Below, one piece after another: positions 48,366 to 56,311 of a stretch of DNA of 64,000 nucleotides; within the stretch, counting starts at the first letter, position 1; each line of letters begins with the position of its first letter. A program made the position numbers and the translations under genes. The stretch comes from Neglectibacter timonensis (GTDB lineage: Bacteria > Bacillota > Clostridia > Oscillospirales > Acutalibacteraceae), in NCBI RefSeq assembly GCF_900048895.1, contig NZ_LT160640.1, forward strand, positions 124,001 through 188,000, given 5' to 3'. The notes beneath the pieces were generated by a model that searched no databases, had not been told where the DNA came from, and was given only the letters and a program-made list of their open reading frames with translations.

Positions 48366-50150
48366 ATGATCTGTTTGACAAAAGCGGAGAAGAAAAAGGA
48401 GAGAGGCGCAAGGCAGAGCTTTCTGCAAGGGGCGTTAATCCTGACAGCCGGCATGGCTGTTGTGAAAGTGATCGGGGCACTGTTCAAAATCCCGCTGAAG
48501 TATGCCATAGGGGAATATGGCATGGGGCTTTTCAATGTGGCTTATAATTTTTACGGTCCTATCTTCAGCCTGGCTACGGCAGGTTTCCCCATCGCCATTG
48601 CCAGAATGGTATCGGAAGACAGCACGTTGGGCCGCTGGAACGACGTACGGCAGGTCAAACGGGTTTCCCTGCCGGCTTTCCTTTTGGCTGGCCTGCTTGG
48701 CATGGTGCTGATAACCCTGGCAGCGCCTGATTATTGTGAAAAAATTGTTGGAAACCAAAATGCGCTTCTGCCCATGCTCGCTCTGGCCCCGGCAATTTTA
48801 TTCGCCTGTGTTGGAGCGGTTTTCCGTGGGCATTATGAGGGGCTGCGCAACATGATTCCCACAGCAGTGTCGGAAATTGTAGAGGCGGTGGCTAAGCTTT
48901 TGATTGGACTCTCCGCCGCCTGCGCGGTGGTCTCCGCGTGTACGGAGGAGTATGCGGCCAATGGAACTGTCTTTGCAGTACATCCGGCTTCACCGGACGA
49001 AGCCGTTTTTCTTACCCTGGCCTTTGCCGCCGCCGCTGCCGTCTTGGGCGTGACCTGCGGGTCGATTTTTTCCCTGTTCTATCTGGCACTGCGTTATCGT
49101 TTCCGGGGTGACGGCATCACTGCCCGGATGTACCGGGAAGCGCCGCCGGCCAGAGGGAAAAGGGAAACGATGAAAAAACTTGTCGCCACCACGCTTCCCA
49201 TTGCTGTGGGGTCTATTGCGATGAATGTGGCTGGGCTGATCGACGCTACATTTCTTCAGAACCGGATTGGCCACATTATGGAAACGGCGCCGCAGGCCCT
49301 GCTCGCCTGTTACAAGGGACAGATTCCAGAAATTTATTTGGATTCTCCATCCTCTGTCTCCACGTTTCTTTACGGATGTTACACGCTGGCGCTCACCATC
49401 TATCTGCTGGTTCCTGCTATTACACAGGCCTTTGGCGTCAGCGCTCTGCCCAGCGTGACGGAAGCGTGGACCCGGGGCAACAAAAAGGAAATCAAGTCCA
49501 GTATGGAATCTGTAATCCGGGTGACTGCACTTTTCTGTTTTCCTGCTGGGTTGGGGATCAGCGCCCTGGCGGAACCCATTGTACAGGTTTTATATGGAAA
49601 GGGGCAGTCCAGTTCCATCATAGCAGGCGCGTTGTTCCTGTTGGGGCTGGCGTCTTTGGCAGCCGCGCTGAGCACGCCGCTTTCCAGTATGCTTCAGGCG
49701 GTAGGAAGGATGGATCTTCCGGTAAAGCTGTTGTTTGCGGCTATGGGTATTAAGATTGCTGTAAATTTCTGGCTTTGCGGGATTCCGGAAATCAATATTG
49801 CAGGCGCCGGGGTCGGCACGCTCTGCTGTTATCTGTTTCTGGTAGTATCGCAGCTTTGGTGCCTACAAAAGGTAACGGGGGTCAAAATTTCTGCAGGGTT
49901 GTTGCTGAGACCGCTGGCTTCAGCCGGCGTCTGCGCATGCGGCGCATACTTTATCTATGAGCTTTTCAGCAGACAATTTGTCCTGAACAGTTTTGGGGAG
50001 GCTGCTGCTCTGGCTGCAGGAATAGCCGTAGGAGCAGTCGTTTATGTGATAAGTTTGGGCCTTTTGCATGCAGTTGACAGGAACGACGTATTGATGCTTC
50101 CGAAAGGACAAAAAATTGCAAAAATGCTTGAAAAACGTGGATGGATATGA
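48366..50150 (+). CDS. SpoVB-like MOP-superfamily flippase
   Basis: The 594-residue membrane protein has about 14 hydrophobic segments and starts SFLQGALILTAGMAVVKVIGA, IGEYGMGLFNVAYNFY and AGFPIAIARMVSE, as in the SpoVB/YabM branch of lipid-linked oligosaccharide flippases. It probably exports peptidoglycan or polysaccharide precursors across the membrane, in sporulation for SpoVB. The ATG abuts the GAGGGGG site, so the TTG three codons on (about 48,375) could be the real start. It precedes hup, rqcP, yabP, yabQ and divIC, the order around yabM in Bacillus but without yabN/mazG. Confidence 0.88.
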   Translation: MICLTKAEKKKERGARQSFLQGALILTAGMAVVKVIGALFKIPLKYAIGEYGMGLFNVAYNFYGPIFSLATAGFPIAIARMVSEDSTLGRWNDVRQVKRVSLPAFLLAGLLGMVLITLAAPDYCEKIVGNQNALLPMLALAPAILFACVGAVFRGHYEGLRNMIPTAVSEIVEAVAKLLIGLSAACAVVSACTEEYAANGTVFAVHPASPDEAVFLTLAFAAAAAVLGVTCGSIFSLFYLALRYRFRGDGITARMYREAPPARGKRETMKKLVATTLPIAVGSIAMNVAGLIDATFLQNRIGHIMETAPQALLACYKGQIPEIYLDSPSSVSTFLYGCYTLALTIYLLVPAITQAFGVSALPSVTEAWTRGNKKEIKSSMESVIRVTALFCFPAGLGISALAEPIVQVLYGKGQSSSIIAGALFLLGLASLAAALSTPLSSMLQAVGRMDLPVKLLFAAMGIKIAVNFWLCGIPEINIAGAGVGTLCCYLFLVVSQLWCLQKVTGVKISAGLLLRPLASAGVCACGAYFIYELFSRQFVLNSFGEAAALAAGIAVGAVVYVISLGLLHAVDRNDVLMLPKGQKIAKMLEKRGWI

Positions 50151-50156
50151 TATTAT
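50128..50156 (+). promoter_or_regulatory. Promoter of hup
   Basis: TTGAAA (50128-50133) and TATTAT (50151-50156) are 17 bases apart, partly inside the end of the flippase gene. The 110-base leader before hup ends in GGAGG. Confidence 0.7.
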
Positions 50157-50266
50157 TGCAAATGTTATAGACTTTCCGGGGAAAGATAAGGAAAGTCATA
50201 GTGAATTCGCGGCCGGTATTGTAGAATTGGGAATGCCGCATAAAAATTTTTGGAGGTTTCTTTACG

Positions 50267-50545
50267 ATGAACAAATCTGAATTGATCGCTGATGTCGCGA
50301 CTAAAGCTGAAATTACTAAGAAGGATGCAGACGCTGCTGTTAATGCTGTGATTGAGGCTATTACGGAGTCTCTGAAGAAGGGTGATAAGGTTCAGCTCGT
50401 TGGTTTTGGTACCTTTGAGGTTCGTGAGCGCGGCGCCCGCACTGGCCGTGACCCCAGAACCAATCAGGAAATCAAGATTCCTGCCTCCAAGGCACCTGCT
50501 TTTAAAGCCGGCAAGGCTCTGAAGGATACAGTGAACGGAAAGTAA
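50267..50545 (+). CDS. hup: DNA-binding protein HU
   Basis: The 92-residue protein is a complete [42 protein letters not shown], and NPRTNQE-type arm ([13 protein letters not shown]). It coats and bends chromosomal DNA. It has its own promoter and terminator. ATG lies ten bases after GGAGG. Its place between the flippase and rqcP is where Bacillus has mazG/yabN. Confidence 0.97.
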   Translation: MNKSELIADVATKAEITKKDADAAVNAVIEAITESLKKGDKVQLVGFGTFEVRERGARTGRDPRTNQEIKIPASKAPAFKAGKALKDTVNGK

Positions 50546-50563
50546 TTTGTCAGCGTATGTTTT

Positions 50564-50597
50564 GCAGGTCCGGTGCAGTTTCCGGACCTGCATTTTT
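50564..50597 (+). terminator. Terminator after hup
   Basis: GCAGGTCCGG and CCGGACCTGC form a ten-base perfect stem with an eight-base loop, then ATTTTTA. The rqcP gene follows 60 bases on, so there may be partial read-through. Confidence 0.9.
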
Positions 50598-50660
50598 ATA
50601 TGGCTAGTACCAAAGCAGGTGTGGAAAACCTGTAAGCCGGAGAAAGGAAGCTGGTTTTTT

Positions 50661-50906
50661 ATGCGTCTTGATAAATATCTGAAAGTGTCCCGGATTATTA
50701 AACGCAGGACTGTGGCCAATGAGGCCTGTGACGCCGGGCGCGTTTTTGTGAACGGAAAGCAGGCCAGAGCCTCTTATGACGTCAAAGAAGGGGACATTCT
50801 GGAACTCAAACTGGGTGAGCGTACCATAAAAGCGGAAATCCTTCAGGTTTCTGAAGTGGTCAAGAAGGAGCAGGCGGCGGATCTGTATCGTATGATAGAA
50901 GAATAA
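50661..50906 (+). CDS. rqcP: RqcP-like S4 RNA-binding protein
   Basis: This 81-residue protein is a single S4 domain: MRLDKYLKVSRIIKRRTVAN, AGRVFVNGKQARASYDVKEGD and LELKLGERTIKAEILQV. It matches YabO/RqcP, which binds 50S subunits and helps RqcH add alanine tails to stalled chains. The synteny to yabP and yabQ supports this. ATG is preceded by AAAGGAAG about twelve bases upstream. Paralogous heat-shock S4 proteins (HslR) have longer tails. Confidence 0.9.
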   Translation: MRLDKYLKVSRIIKRRTVANEACDAGRVFVNGKQARASYDVKEGDILELKLGERTIKAEILQVSEVVKKEQAADLYRMIEE

Positions 50907-50958
50907 TTTGAGTGGCGGCGGCATATCCATTTCTTGATAAAAGTAAAGGGGAATGCAT

Positions 50959-51234
50959 ATGCCGGAACTGCAAAGAACCATTAAAAAACATAGCCTTACC
51001 ATAGACGGCAGGGAAAAATTGACGGCTACGGGAATTAAGCGGGTGGATTTTTTCAGCGACGAGCTGATCACCGCCCAGACCGACCTGGGACAATTGAATA
51101 TCAAGGGAGAGGCCCTGCACATTGAAACATTGAATTCCGAGACAGGCGATATGCTGGTGTCTGGGAAGGTGGCAGCTGTTTCCTATACGGAAAGCAACCC
51201 GGCAATGTCCTTTTTCGGCAGGCTGTTTAAATGA
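50959..51234 (+). CDS. yabP: Sporulation protein YabP
   Basis: The 91-residue protein shows HSLTIDGREKLTATGIKRVD, FFSDELITAQTDLGQLNIKG and a C-terminal MSFFGRLFK, typical of YabP, which is needed for spore coat/cortex formation. I use the ATG at 50959 (seven bases after AAAGGGG). It overlaps yabQ as ATGA. It is expected to be under a mother-cell sigma factor, though I see no clear such promoter. Confidence 0.9.
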   Translation: MPELQRTIKKHSLTIDGREKLTATGIKRVDFFSDELITAQTDLGQLNIKGEALHIETLNSETGDMLVSGKVAAVSYTESNPAMSFFGRLFK

Positions 51235-51671
51235 GCGATTGGGCGCTGCGTTGTGTGTTTCTTTGCCTTGCTGTGGGAGCTGTTCTGGGAGGCTTGTTTC
51301 TGATTTTCAAGCTTCTCCGGATTCTGTTGGGGCTGGGAAAAGTGGGGACTGCGGTTCTGGATATGATTTTCTGCGCAGTCTGTTCGGCTGTGGTCTTTCT
51401 CTGCGCGCTTGCGGTTGATAAGGGGCGGCTGCGCTTCTTTCAGGCCGGGTTGCATTTGTTGGGAGCTTTTAGTGTGATTTTGGCGCTGGATCCCTTCGTT
51501 TCTGGAACGGCGGCGGGAATCCGAAAGGCAGCTGACCGGGCCCTTTTCTTTCTGAAAAAGCATCTAAAGCTGCCTTTTTTCAGAAAGAAGAAGAGAAAGC
51601 CAGGAAAGAAGCGGCAAGTGAAGCAAAAAAAGGCGGGGAAAACAAAAAAAGGTCTTGAAAAACTTATGTAG
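51231..51671 (+). CDS. yabQ: Spore cortex protein YabQ
   Basis: The 146-residue protein has three or four membrane helices (about 5-28, 36-57, 68-86), starting near CVFLCLAVGAVLGGLFLIFK. A very basic tail follows (KKKRKPGKKRQVKQKKAGKT). This matches YabQ, required for cortex formation. It is coupled to yabP by a four-base overlap. The basic tail is longer than in Bacillus and is A-rich, leading into the divIC promoter. Confidence 0.88.
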   Translation: MSDWALRCVFLCLAVGAVLGGLFLIFKLLRILLGLGKVGTAVLDMIFCAVCSAVVFLCALAVDKGRLRFFQAGLHLLGAFSVILALDPFVSGTAAGIRKAADRALFFLKKHLKLPFFRKKKRKPGKKRQVKQKKAGKTKKGLEKLM

Positions 51672-51684
51672 ACTATTATATAAT
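51655..51684 (+). promoter_or_regulatory. Promoter of divIC
   Basis: TTGAAA (51655-51660) and TATAAT (51679-51684) with an 18-base spacer lie at the end of yabQ. They allow vegetative expression of divIC independent of the sporulation genes. Confidence 0.72.
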
Positions 51685-51739
51685 ATAGTAACATAAGTGG
51701 ACTGTTTCATTTGGCCATTGGATTATGGGGGTGGCTCCA

Positions 51740-52042
51740 ATGCACGAGATAAAAATAGACCGTTATAAAGGGAGCTGGATCCTAAAATTTGCAGTGCTCT
51801 GTTTTGCCGCTTTTTTTCTTTTTTCATTGGTGAATCAGCAGATGCAGATTCATGACAAGCAGAATACTCTGGATGCACTGCAGTCACAGTTAAAAACACA
51901 GCAGATCAAAAACGAGGAACTGAAAAATTCGCTGGAAAAGGATGAGGATTTGGCGGACTATGCGGAAAAGGTCGCCCGCCGGGATCTCGATTATGCCAAG
52001 CCGGGCGAACGGGTCTTTGTGGATGTCGGTGGAAGCGACTGA
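51740..52042 (+). CDS. divIC: Septum formation initiator DivIC/FtsB
   Basis: In this 100-residue protein a single membrane helix (LKFAVLCFAAFFLFSLVN, about 16-33) is followed by a coiled coil (DALQSQLKTQQIKNEELKNS) and the family C-terminus DYAEKVARRDLDYAKPGERV. It acts in the FtsL-DivIB-DivIC complex of the divisome. ATG at 51740 follows GGGGGTGG. The 3' neighbour is an S1-domain gene, as yabR follows divIC in Bacillus. Confidence 0.93.
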   Translation: MHEIKIDRYKGSWILKFAVLCFAAFFLFSLVNQQMQIHDKQNTLDALQSQLKTQQIKNEELKNSLEKDEDLADYAEKVARRDLDYAKPGERVFVDVGGSD

Positions 52043-52087
52043 TCTGTTAATTTACGTTCGGCACAGCCGAGGAGGAAATTTCTTTTT

Positions 52088-52585
52088 ATGCAGCTTGAGG
52101 TAGGAGAGATCTATGAGGGAAAGGTGACAGGGATCACCAAATTCGGCGCGTTTGTCAGCTTTGAGGGCGGTCAGACAGGAATGGTACATATTTCTGAGGT
52201 TGCGCCCACTTTTGTCAATGAAATTAAAGATTTTGTGACAGAGGGGCAGTCAGTGAAGGTAAAGGTGCTGGCGATAAGTCCTGAGGGAAAGATCAGCCTG
52301 TCTATGAAGAAGGCGCTTCCTGAAGACCAACAGCGCAGACCGGAGCGCCGTTCGGACGGCCCCCGGCGCGATAACCGTTCCCGCCCGCCCAGACAGCCTC
52401 GGCCTGCTCCGCAGCCGGGTCCTGCTCGTCCTGGGGATTTTGAGTGGCAGAGCAAGAAGAATGACAGCGGCAGTTTTGAGGATATGATGTCCCGCTTCAA
52501 GCAGACCAGTGATGAAAAAATTTCTGACCTGAAACGTGGTAACGACACCCGTCGTGGTTATTCACGTCGGGGACAGCAGAAATAA
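52088..52585 (+). CDS. S1 RNA-binding domain protein (YabR-like)
   Basis: The 165-residue protein consists of an N-terminal S1 domain (VGEIYEGKVTGITKFGAFV, MVHISEVA, VKVKVLAISPEGKISLSMK; about 1-75) and a disordered Arg/Pro-rich tail, then a short helix with FEDMMSRFKQTSDEKI. It is similar to YabR/polynucleotide phosphorylase S1 modules. Its role is probably in translation or RNA turnover. ATG lies after GAGGAGG. The tail (RPPRQPRPAPQPGPARPG) is low complexity. Confidence 0.88.
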   Translation: MQLEVGEIYEGKVTGITKFGAFVSFEGGQTGMVHISEVAPTFVNEIKDFVTEGQSVKVKVLAISPEGKISLSMKKALPEDQQRRPERRSDGPRRDNRSRPPRQPRPAPQPGPARPGDFEWQSKKNDSGSFEDMMSRFKQTSDEKISDLKRGNDTRRGYSRRGQQK

Positions 52586-52612
52586 AGGAAGAGTTGATGA
52601 GAGCAACGGTCA

Positions 52613-52650
52613 GGCCCCGCTGATTTTGGGCCTGTCTCGGGGCTCTTTTT
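52613..52650 (+). terminator. Terminator after the S1 gene with an alternative stem
   Basis: GCCCCG (52614-52619) with CGGGGC (52638-52643) is followed by TCTTTTT. A competing stem CAGGCCC/GGGCCTG (52611-52634) would disrupt it, so this could be an attenuator, though a plain terminator is simpler. Confidence 0.72.
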
Positions 52651-52730
52651 CTGTTTCCGAAGCTGAAGAGAAAAAGGAAAGCAGCTTTAGTTTTGCATTG
52701 GGCAATTTAAAGAAAAGAAAGGAAATACAT

Positions 52731-53570
52731 ATGAGGACAATTCAGGCCTGCCAAATTACAGAGGCAGTGAAAAATTTGTGTGTGGAGGCAAACCGCGAAC
52801 TGCCGCCTGATTTGGAACGGCTTGTGCGCGAACAGGTGGGTCAGGAGACGGCGGAGACAGCGGGCGCTGTTCTGTGCGACCTCTGCAGAAATTTGGATGC
52901 GGCGCGTGACATGAAAATTCCGATATGTCAGGATACAGGCATGGCCGTTGTTTTTGCAGAAGTAGGCCAGGAAGTGTATATTGAGGGAAATTTTGAGGAA
53001 GCGGTCAACCTTGGCGTAAGCCGGGGATATGTGGAAGGACTGCTTCGCTGTTCTGTAGTGAGCGACCCCTTACGGCGAGTGAACAGCGGCGATAATACGC
53101 CCGCCGTGCTCCACACCCGCCTGGTACCGGGAGACAAAATCAGCCTTATCGTTGCTCCCAAAGGATTTGGAAGTGAAAATATGAGCAGTATCCGCATGCT
53201 GACTCCGGCGGCAACGGAGGAGGATTTGATAGCTTATGCGGTCGATACGGTCAGGACGGCAGGCGGGAATCCTTGTCCGCCCGTTGTATTGGGAGTTGGG
53301 ATCGGCGGAGATTTTGAACTTTGTGCGTATCTTGCAAAAAAAGCCCTTTGCCGCAGCGTATTGGTGAGACATCCAGATCCGTTTTATGCGCGTCTGGAAG
53401 AAAAAATGCTGGAAGCCGTCAATCGTACGGGTGTCGGCCCACAGGGGTTTGGCGGAGATACGACGGCGCTCGCTGTGAATATAGAAACCTTTGCCACTCA
53501 TATTGCAGGACTGCCGGTAGCTATCAATGTGGGTTGCCATGTCACGCGGCACAAAAGAACTATAATTTAA
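52731..53570 (+). CDS. Fumarate hydratase / tartrate dehydratase alpha subunit
   Basis: In this 279-residue class I hydro-lyase alpha subunit the iron-sulfur cysteines are in [22 protein letters not shown] and NVGCHVTRH. Family blocks include [18 protein letters not shown] and [14 protein letters not shown]. It needs a beta subunit, usually encoded just downstream, but the next gene here is hpf, so the partner must be elsewhere or missing. It would hydrate fumarate to malate or act on tartrate. ATG follows AAAGGA. Confidence 0.9.
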   Translation: MRTIQACQITEAVKNLCVEANRELPPDLERLVREQVGQETAETAGAVLCDLCRNLDAARDMKIPICQDTGMAVVFAEVGQEVYIEGNFEEAVNLGVSRGYVEGLLRCSVVSDPLRRVNSGDNTPAVLHTRLVPGDKISLIVAPKGFGSENMSSIRMLTPAATEEDLIAYAVDTVRTAGGNPCPPVVLGVGIGGDFELCAYLAKKALCRSVLVRHPDPFYARLEEKMLEAVNRTGVGPQGFGGDTTALAVNIETFATHIAGLPVAINVGCHVTRHKRTII

Positions 53571-53579
53571 AACGTCTTA

Positions 53580-53608
53580 TTGATTTATTTTAGGCATTGT
53601 GTTAAAAT
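53580..53608 (+). promoter_or_regulatory. Promoter of hpf
   Basis: TTGATT (53580-53585) and TAAAAT (53603-53608) are 17 bases apart. Transcription would begin near 53,615, giving a leader of about 115 bases before the start codon. Confidence 0.7.
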
Positions 53609-53614
53609 GTAGAT

Positions 53615-53730
53615 ACGGAGACGGAAGGTGTTCTTCCGGTAGTCCGGAAGAGCTGAAAGTTCCCGGAAATCTGACGAAAGGAAGTGTTTGCCCATATAAG
53701 CTTTAAGGCTTGGGCGGACGGGTGTAAACC
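53615..53730 (+). promoter_or_regulatory. Structured 5' leader of hpf
   Basis: CTTCCGG (53633-53639) and CCGGAAG (53644-53650) form a seven-base stem. GGAAG at 53623 can instead pair with CTTCC at 53633, so two conformations compete. Near the start codon GCCCA and GGGC, with inner AAGC/GCTT, make a second hairpin (about 53690-53715). The ribosome site is weak (GGACGG). Leaders of raiA/hpf genes in Firmicutes include known structured RNAs, but I cannot assign a class. Confidence 0.5.
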
Positions 53731-54258
53731 ATGAAGATTACTATTGTCGGAAGAAAAGTCAATTTGAGGGACAATTTTAAGGAGCTTGCGGAGAAGAAGC
53801 TTTCAAAATTTGATAGGATTTTCGATGAAGATGCGGAGGCGACCGTCACGGTTACTGTGGAACGGAATCGCCAGACGGTTGAAATAACAATCAAACAGCG
53901 TGGGATGATTTACAGGGCGGAAGAGACAACCCAGGAAATGAACGAAGCGTTGGATCATGTGGTGGCGGCTCTGGGAAAGCAGATTCGCAGGAATAAGACA
54001 AAACTGGAGCGCACGAAAAAGATGCAGCCTGTGGAGTTGACGGACACCTATTATGATGAGCCGGATGAAGAGTACCAGTTGGTCAGGACAAAGAGGTTTT
54101 TCGTCAAGGTGATGACGCCGGAGGAGGCTATTTTACAGATGAATTTGCTGGGACATGAGTTTTTTATGTTCCGGGATGATGTCAGCGGCGAGATCAATGT
54201 AGTATACCGGAGAAAAGATGGGGATTATGGCCTGCTGGTTCCAGATATAAAGGCGTAA
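53731..54258 (+). CDS. hpf: Ribosome hibernation promoting factor, long form
   Basis: This 175-residue protein has an N-terminal HPF/RaiA domain (KITIVGRKVNLRDNFKELAE, ERNRQTVEITIKQRGMIYRA) and a C-terminal dimerisation domain (RTKRFFVKVMTPEEAILQMN, LGHEFFMFRDDVSGEINVVY). The long form makes 100S ribosomes. It is monocistronic, with its own promoter, leader and strong terminator. Confidence 0.95.
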   Translation: MKITIVGRKVNLRDNFKELAEKKLSKFDRIFDEDAEATVTVTVERNRQTVEITIKQRGMIYRAEETTQEMNEALDHVVAALGKQIRRNKTKLERTKKMQPVELTDTYYDEPDEEYQLVRTKRFFVKVMTPEEAILQMNLLGHEFFMFRDDVSGEINVVYRRKDGDYGLLVPDIKA

Positions 54259-54268
54259 CGAAACGGGG

Positions 54269-54305
54269 CGGAGGAGATCCTTCACAAGGATCTCCTCCGT
54301 TTTTT
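54269..54305 (+). terminator. Strong terminator after hpf
   Basis: CGGAGGAGATCCTT and AAGGATCTCCTCCG form a 14-bp perfect stem with a CAC loop, followed by TTTTTT. Confidence 0.95.
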
Positions 54306-54431
54306 CGTGCTTTTTTCCATCAGATGTGGTACACTGAAAAAACTGAGAAGAGAGAGTTTCAATTGCGGTATCAGCAATTGAAAGGTCGGGGCTAAAATGC
54401 TGTCTCAGTTTGAAAAAGAGAGGTGTTTGGT

Positions 54432-55556
54432 ATGATGAAAGAAAATATGACGTTTTGTGCGCCCTGTCTGTTGGGTGTTGAAGGCTTGGTGGCTGAAGAG
54501 CTTCGCGATATGGGATGTGAAAATGTTCGGGCTGAAAACGGACGGGTCTTGTTCGAAGGGGATTATGCGACGCTTGTCCGTGCCAATCTCAATTCCCGGT
54601 ATTCGGAGCGCATCCTGATTCTGTTGAAAAGCTTCCGGGCGACTACCTTTGAACAGCTGTTTGAAGGTGTGAAGTCTATCCCCTGGGAGAATTTTCTGCA
54701 TCAGGAGGACGAGTTTCCCGTTTCCGGAAGCAGTCTTTCCAGCAAGCTTTACAGTGTTCCTGATTGCCAGGCAATCATAAAGAAAGCGGTAGTAGAGCGC
54801 CTGAAAACAAAATACCATGTCTCCTGGTTCCAAGAGACGGGGCCCCTGCACAGGATCCGCTTCCGGCTGCTGAAGGATGAAGCCAGCGTTATGCTGGATA
54901 CCAGCGGCGAGGGGCTTCATAAGCGGGGATACCGGCGGAACTCAGCGGAAGCTCCCATCAAGGAGACGCTGGCAGCTTGCCTGGTCAAACTGGCGAGAGT
55001 GAGACCGGACGGCAATTTCATTGATCCCTTCTGTGGGTCCGGCACTCTGCTGATTGAAGCGGCAATGCTTGCCATGAACATGGCGCCCGGGGCTAACCGG
55101 GCATTTCAGGCGGAGCGTTGGTTGGATGCACAGCCAAAGGTATGGCAGGCTGAAAGAGAACGGGCTGTTTCTTTGGCAAAAACTGATGTGGCGTTTCGTG
55201 CTGTCGGATATGATATCGACCCGGCCGCTGTTTCGCTGTCTTTGGAGAACGCTAAAAAAGCGGGTGTCATTGCCCATGTTCGGGCAGAGGTTCGGGATGT
55301 CCGCCAGTTTTCGGAGGAGGGACCCTTCGGATGCGTTGTCTGCAATCCGCCTTATGGAGAGAGGCTGCTGGACCTGCGGGAGGCAGAAAAGCTCTACAAG
55401 GTCATGGGAGAACGGTTTGAACGCAGAAAAGGCTGGAGCTATAGCGTCATTACGCCGGATGAGGAGTTTGAGAACATGTTCGGCAGAAAGGCGGACAAAC
55501 GCCGGAAACTTTATAACGGCATGATCAAATGCCAATACTACCAATATTTTAAGTGA
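54432..55556 (+). CDS. THUMP-domain RNA methyltransferase (RlmL/YpsC-like)
   Basis: In this 374-residue protein the N-terminal part is a THUMP-like RNA-binding region (MTFCAPCLLGVEGLVAEELR). The C-terminal SAM methyltransferase has FIDPFCGSGTLLIEAAMLAM, AVGYDIDPAAVSLSLENAKK and catalytic NPPYGERL. It probably makes N2-methylguanosine in 23S rRNA, as RlmL/YpsC. ATG at 54432 is eight bases after GAGAGG. It is followed closely by a GNAT gene. Confidence 0.92.
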   Translation: MMKENMTFCAPCLLGVEGLVAEELRDMGCENVRAENGRVLFEGDYATLVRANLNSRYSERILILLKSFRATTFEQLFEGVKSIPWENFLHQEDEFPVSGSSLSSKLYSVPDCQAIIKKAVVERLKTKYHVSWFQETGPLHRIRFRLLKDEASVMLDTSGEGLHKRGYRRNSAEAPIKETLAACLVKLARVRPDGNFIDPFCGSGTLLIEAAMLAMNMAPGANRAFQAERWLDAQPKVWQAERERAVSLAKTDVAFRAVGYDIDPAAVSLSLENAKKAGVIAHVRAEVRDVRQFSEEGPFGCVVCNPPYGERLLDLREAEKLYKVMGERFERRKGWSYSVITPDEEFENMFGRKADKRRKLYNGMIKCQYYQYFK

Positions 55557-55566
55557 GGAAGAAAAG

Positions 55567-56175
55567 ATGGGGATCATGAAGCTTTTGCAGAGTCCGATGG
55601 AAACGGAACGGCTGCTGCTGCGGAAATGGCGGTTGTCCGATTTTGATGATTTTGTGCGGCTTGTTTCTGATCCTGAGGTTATGCTGGCCTCAGGCGCAAA
55701 GCCTGCCGCCAACCTGGAAGAGGCAGAGAGAGATTTCCACCGGGCAATGAGGGACAGCGGCTGTTATGCCATTGTCCTGAAGGAGACCATGCACGCAGTG
55801 GGGAAAATCAAATTTCAGAAGGATATTCGCCGTTATAAAGTCAATTCCCTTTCTGTCGGTTATGAGCTTTCCAAAGAATATTGGGGCAGAGGATTGATGC
55901 CAGAAGCTCTGCAGGCAATGATCCGCTGTGCCTTCGAAAAAAAGAAGCTGGATGTGCTGGCCATCAGCCATTTTACCGTGAACGAACGTTCCAGGAGGGT
56001 AATTGAAAAATGCGGGTTCCGGCATGAGGGGACAATCCTTCGTGCGTTTCAGCGTTTTGACGGACAGATTTTCGACGATGAGTCCTATTCCATCCTGAAG
56101 GAAGAATATTTCAACAGAAAAGAAAAGCAGCTTGGCAGCGGGCAATGGCCTGCACGCAGTACGCCGGCTGAATGA
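55567..56175 (+). CDS. GNAT acetyltransferase (RimJ/RimL-like)
   Basis: The 202-residue protein has the RimJ-like start METERLLLRKWRLSDFDDFVRL, the acetyl-CoA segment GYELSKEYWGRGLMPEALQA, and VNERSRRVIEKCGFRHEGTI. The substrate may be a ribosomal protein or another amine. ATG follows GAGGAAGAAAAG. It shares an operon with the methyltransferase upstream and ends at a strong terminator. Confidence 0.92.
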   Translation: MGIMKLLQSPMETERLLLRKWRLSDFDDFVRLVSDPEVMLASGAKPAANLEEAERDFHRAMRDSGCYAIVLKETMHAVGKIKFQKDIRRYKVNSLSVGYELSKEYWGRGLMPEALQAMIRCAFEKKKLDVLAISHFTVNERSRRVIEKCGFRHEGTILRAFQRFDGQIFDDESYSILKEEYFNRKEKQLGSGQWPARSTPAE

Positions 56176-56190
56176 AAATAGGGGTTATAA

Positions 56191-56237
56191 ACGAGCCTGC
56201 CGCCTGGGAAAACGACCCGGGCGGCAGGCTCGTTTTG
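56191..56237 (+). terminator. Long-stem terminator after the GNAT gene
   Basis: Two 18-base arms (56191-56208 and 56216-56233) pair with only one G-U, around a seven-base loop, then TTTTG. The stem includes ACGAGCCTGCCGCC. Confidence 0.9.
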
Positions 56238-56311
56238 TGATACCAGTGGCAGATATTGCTATTTTTTGTCGAATTTACGGGTGATATAATAAAAAAGAAG
56301 GGGGAAATACC

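Noticed and set aside
52611-52650. A riboswitch before the fumarase gene
   Set aside because: Only a terminator with one alternative stem is visible. It directly follows the S1 gene and there is no aptamer-sized structured region.
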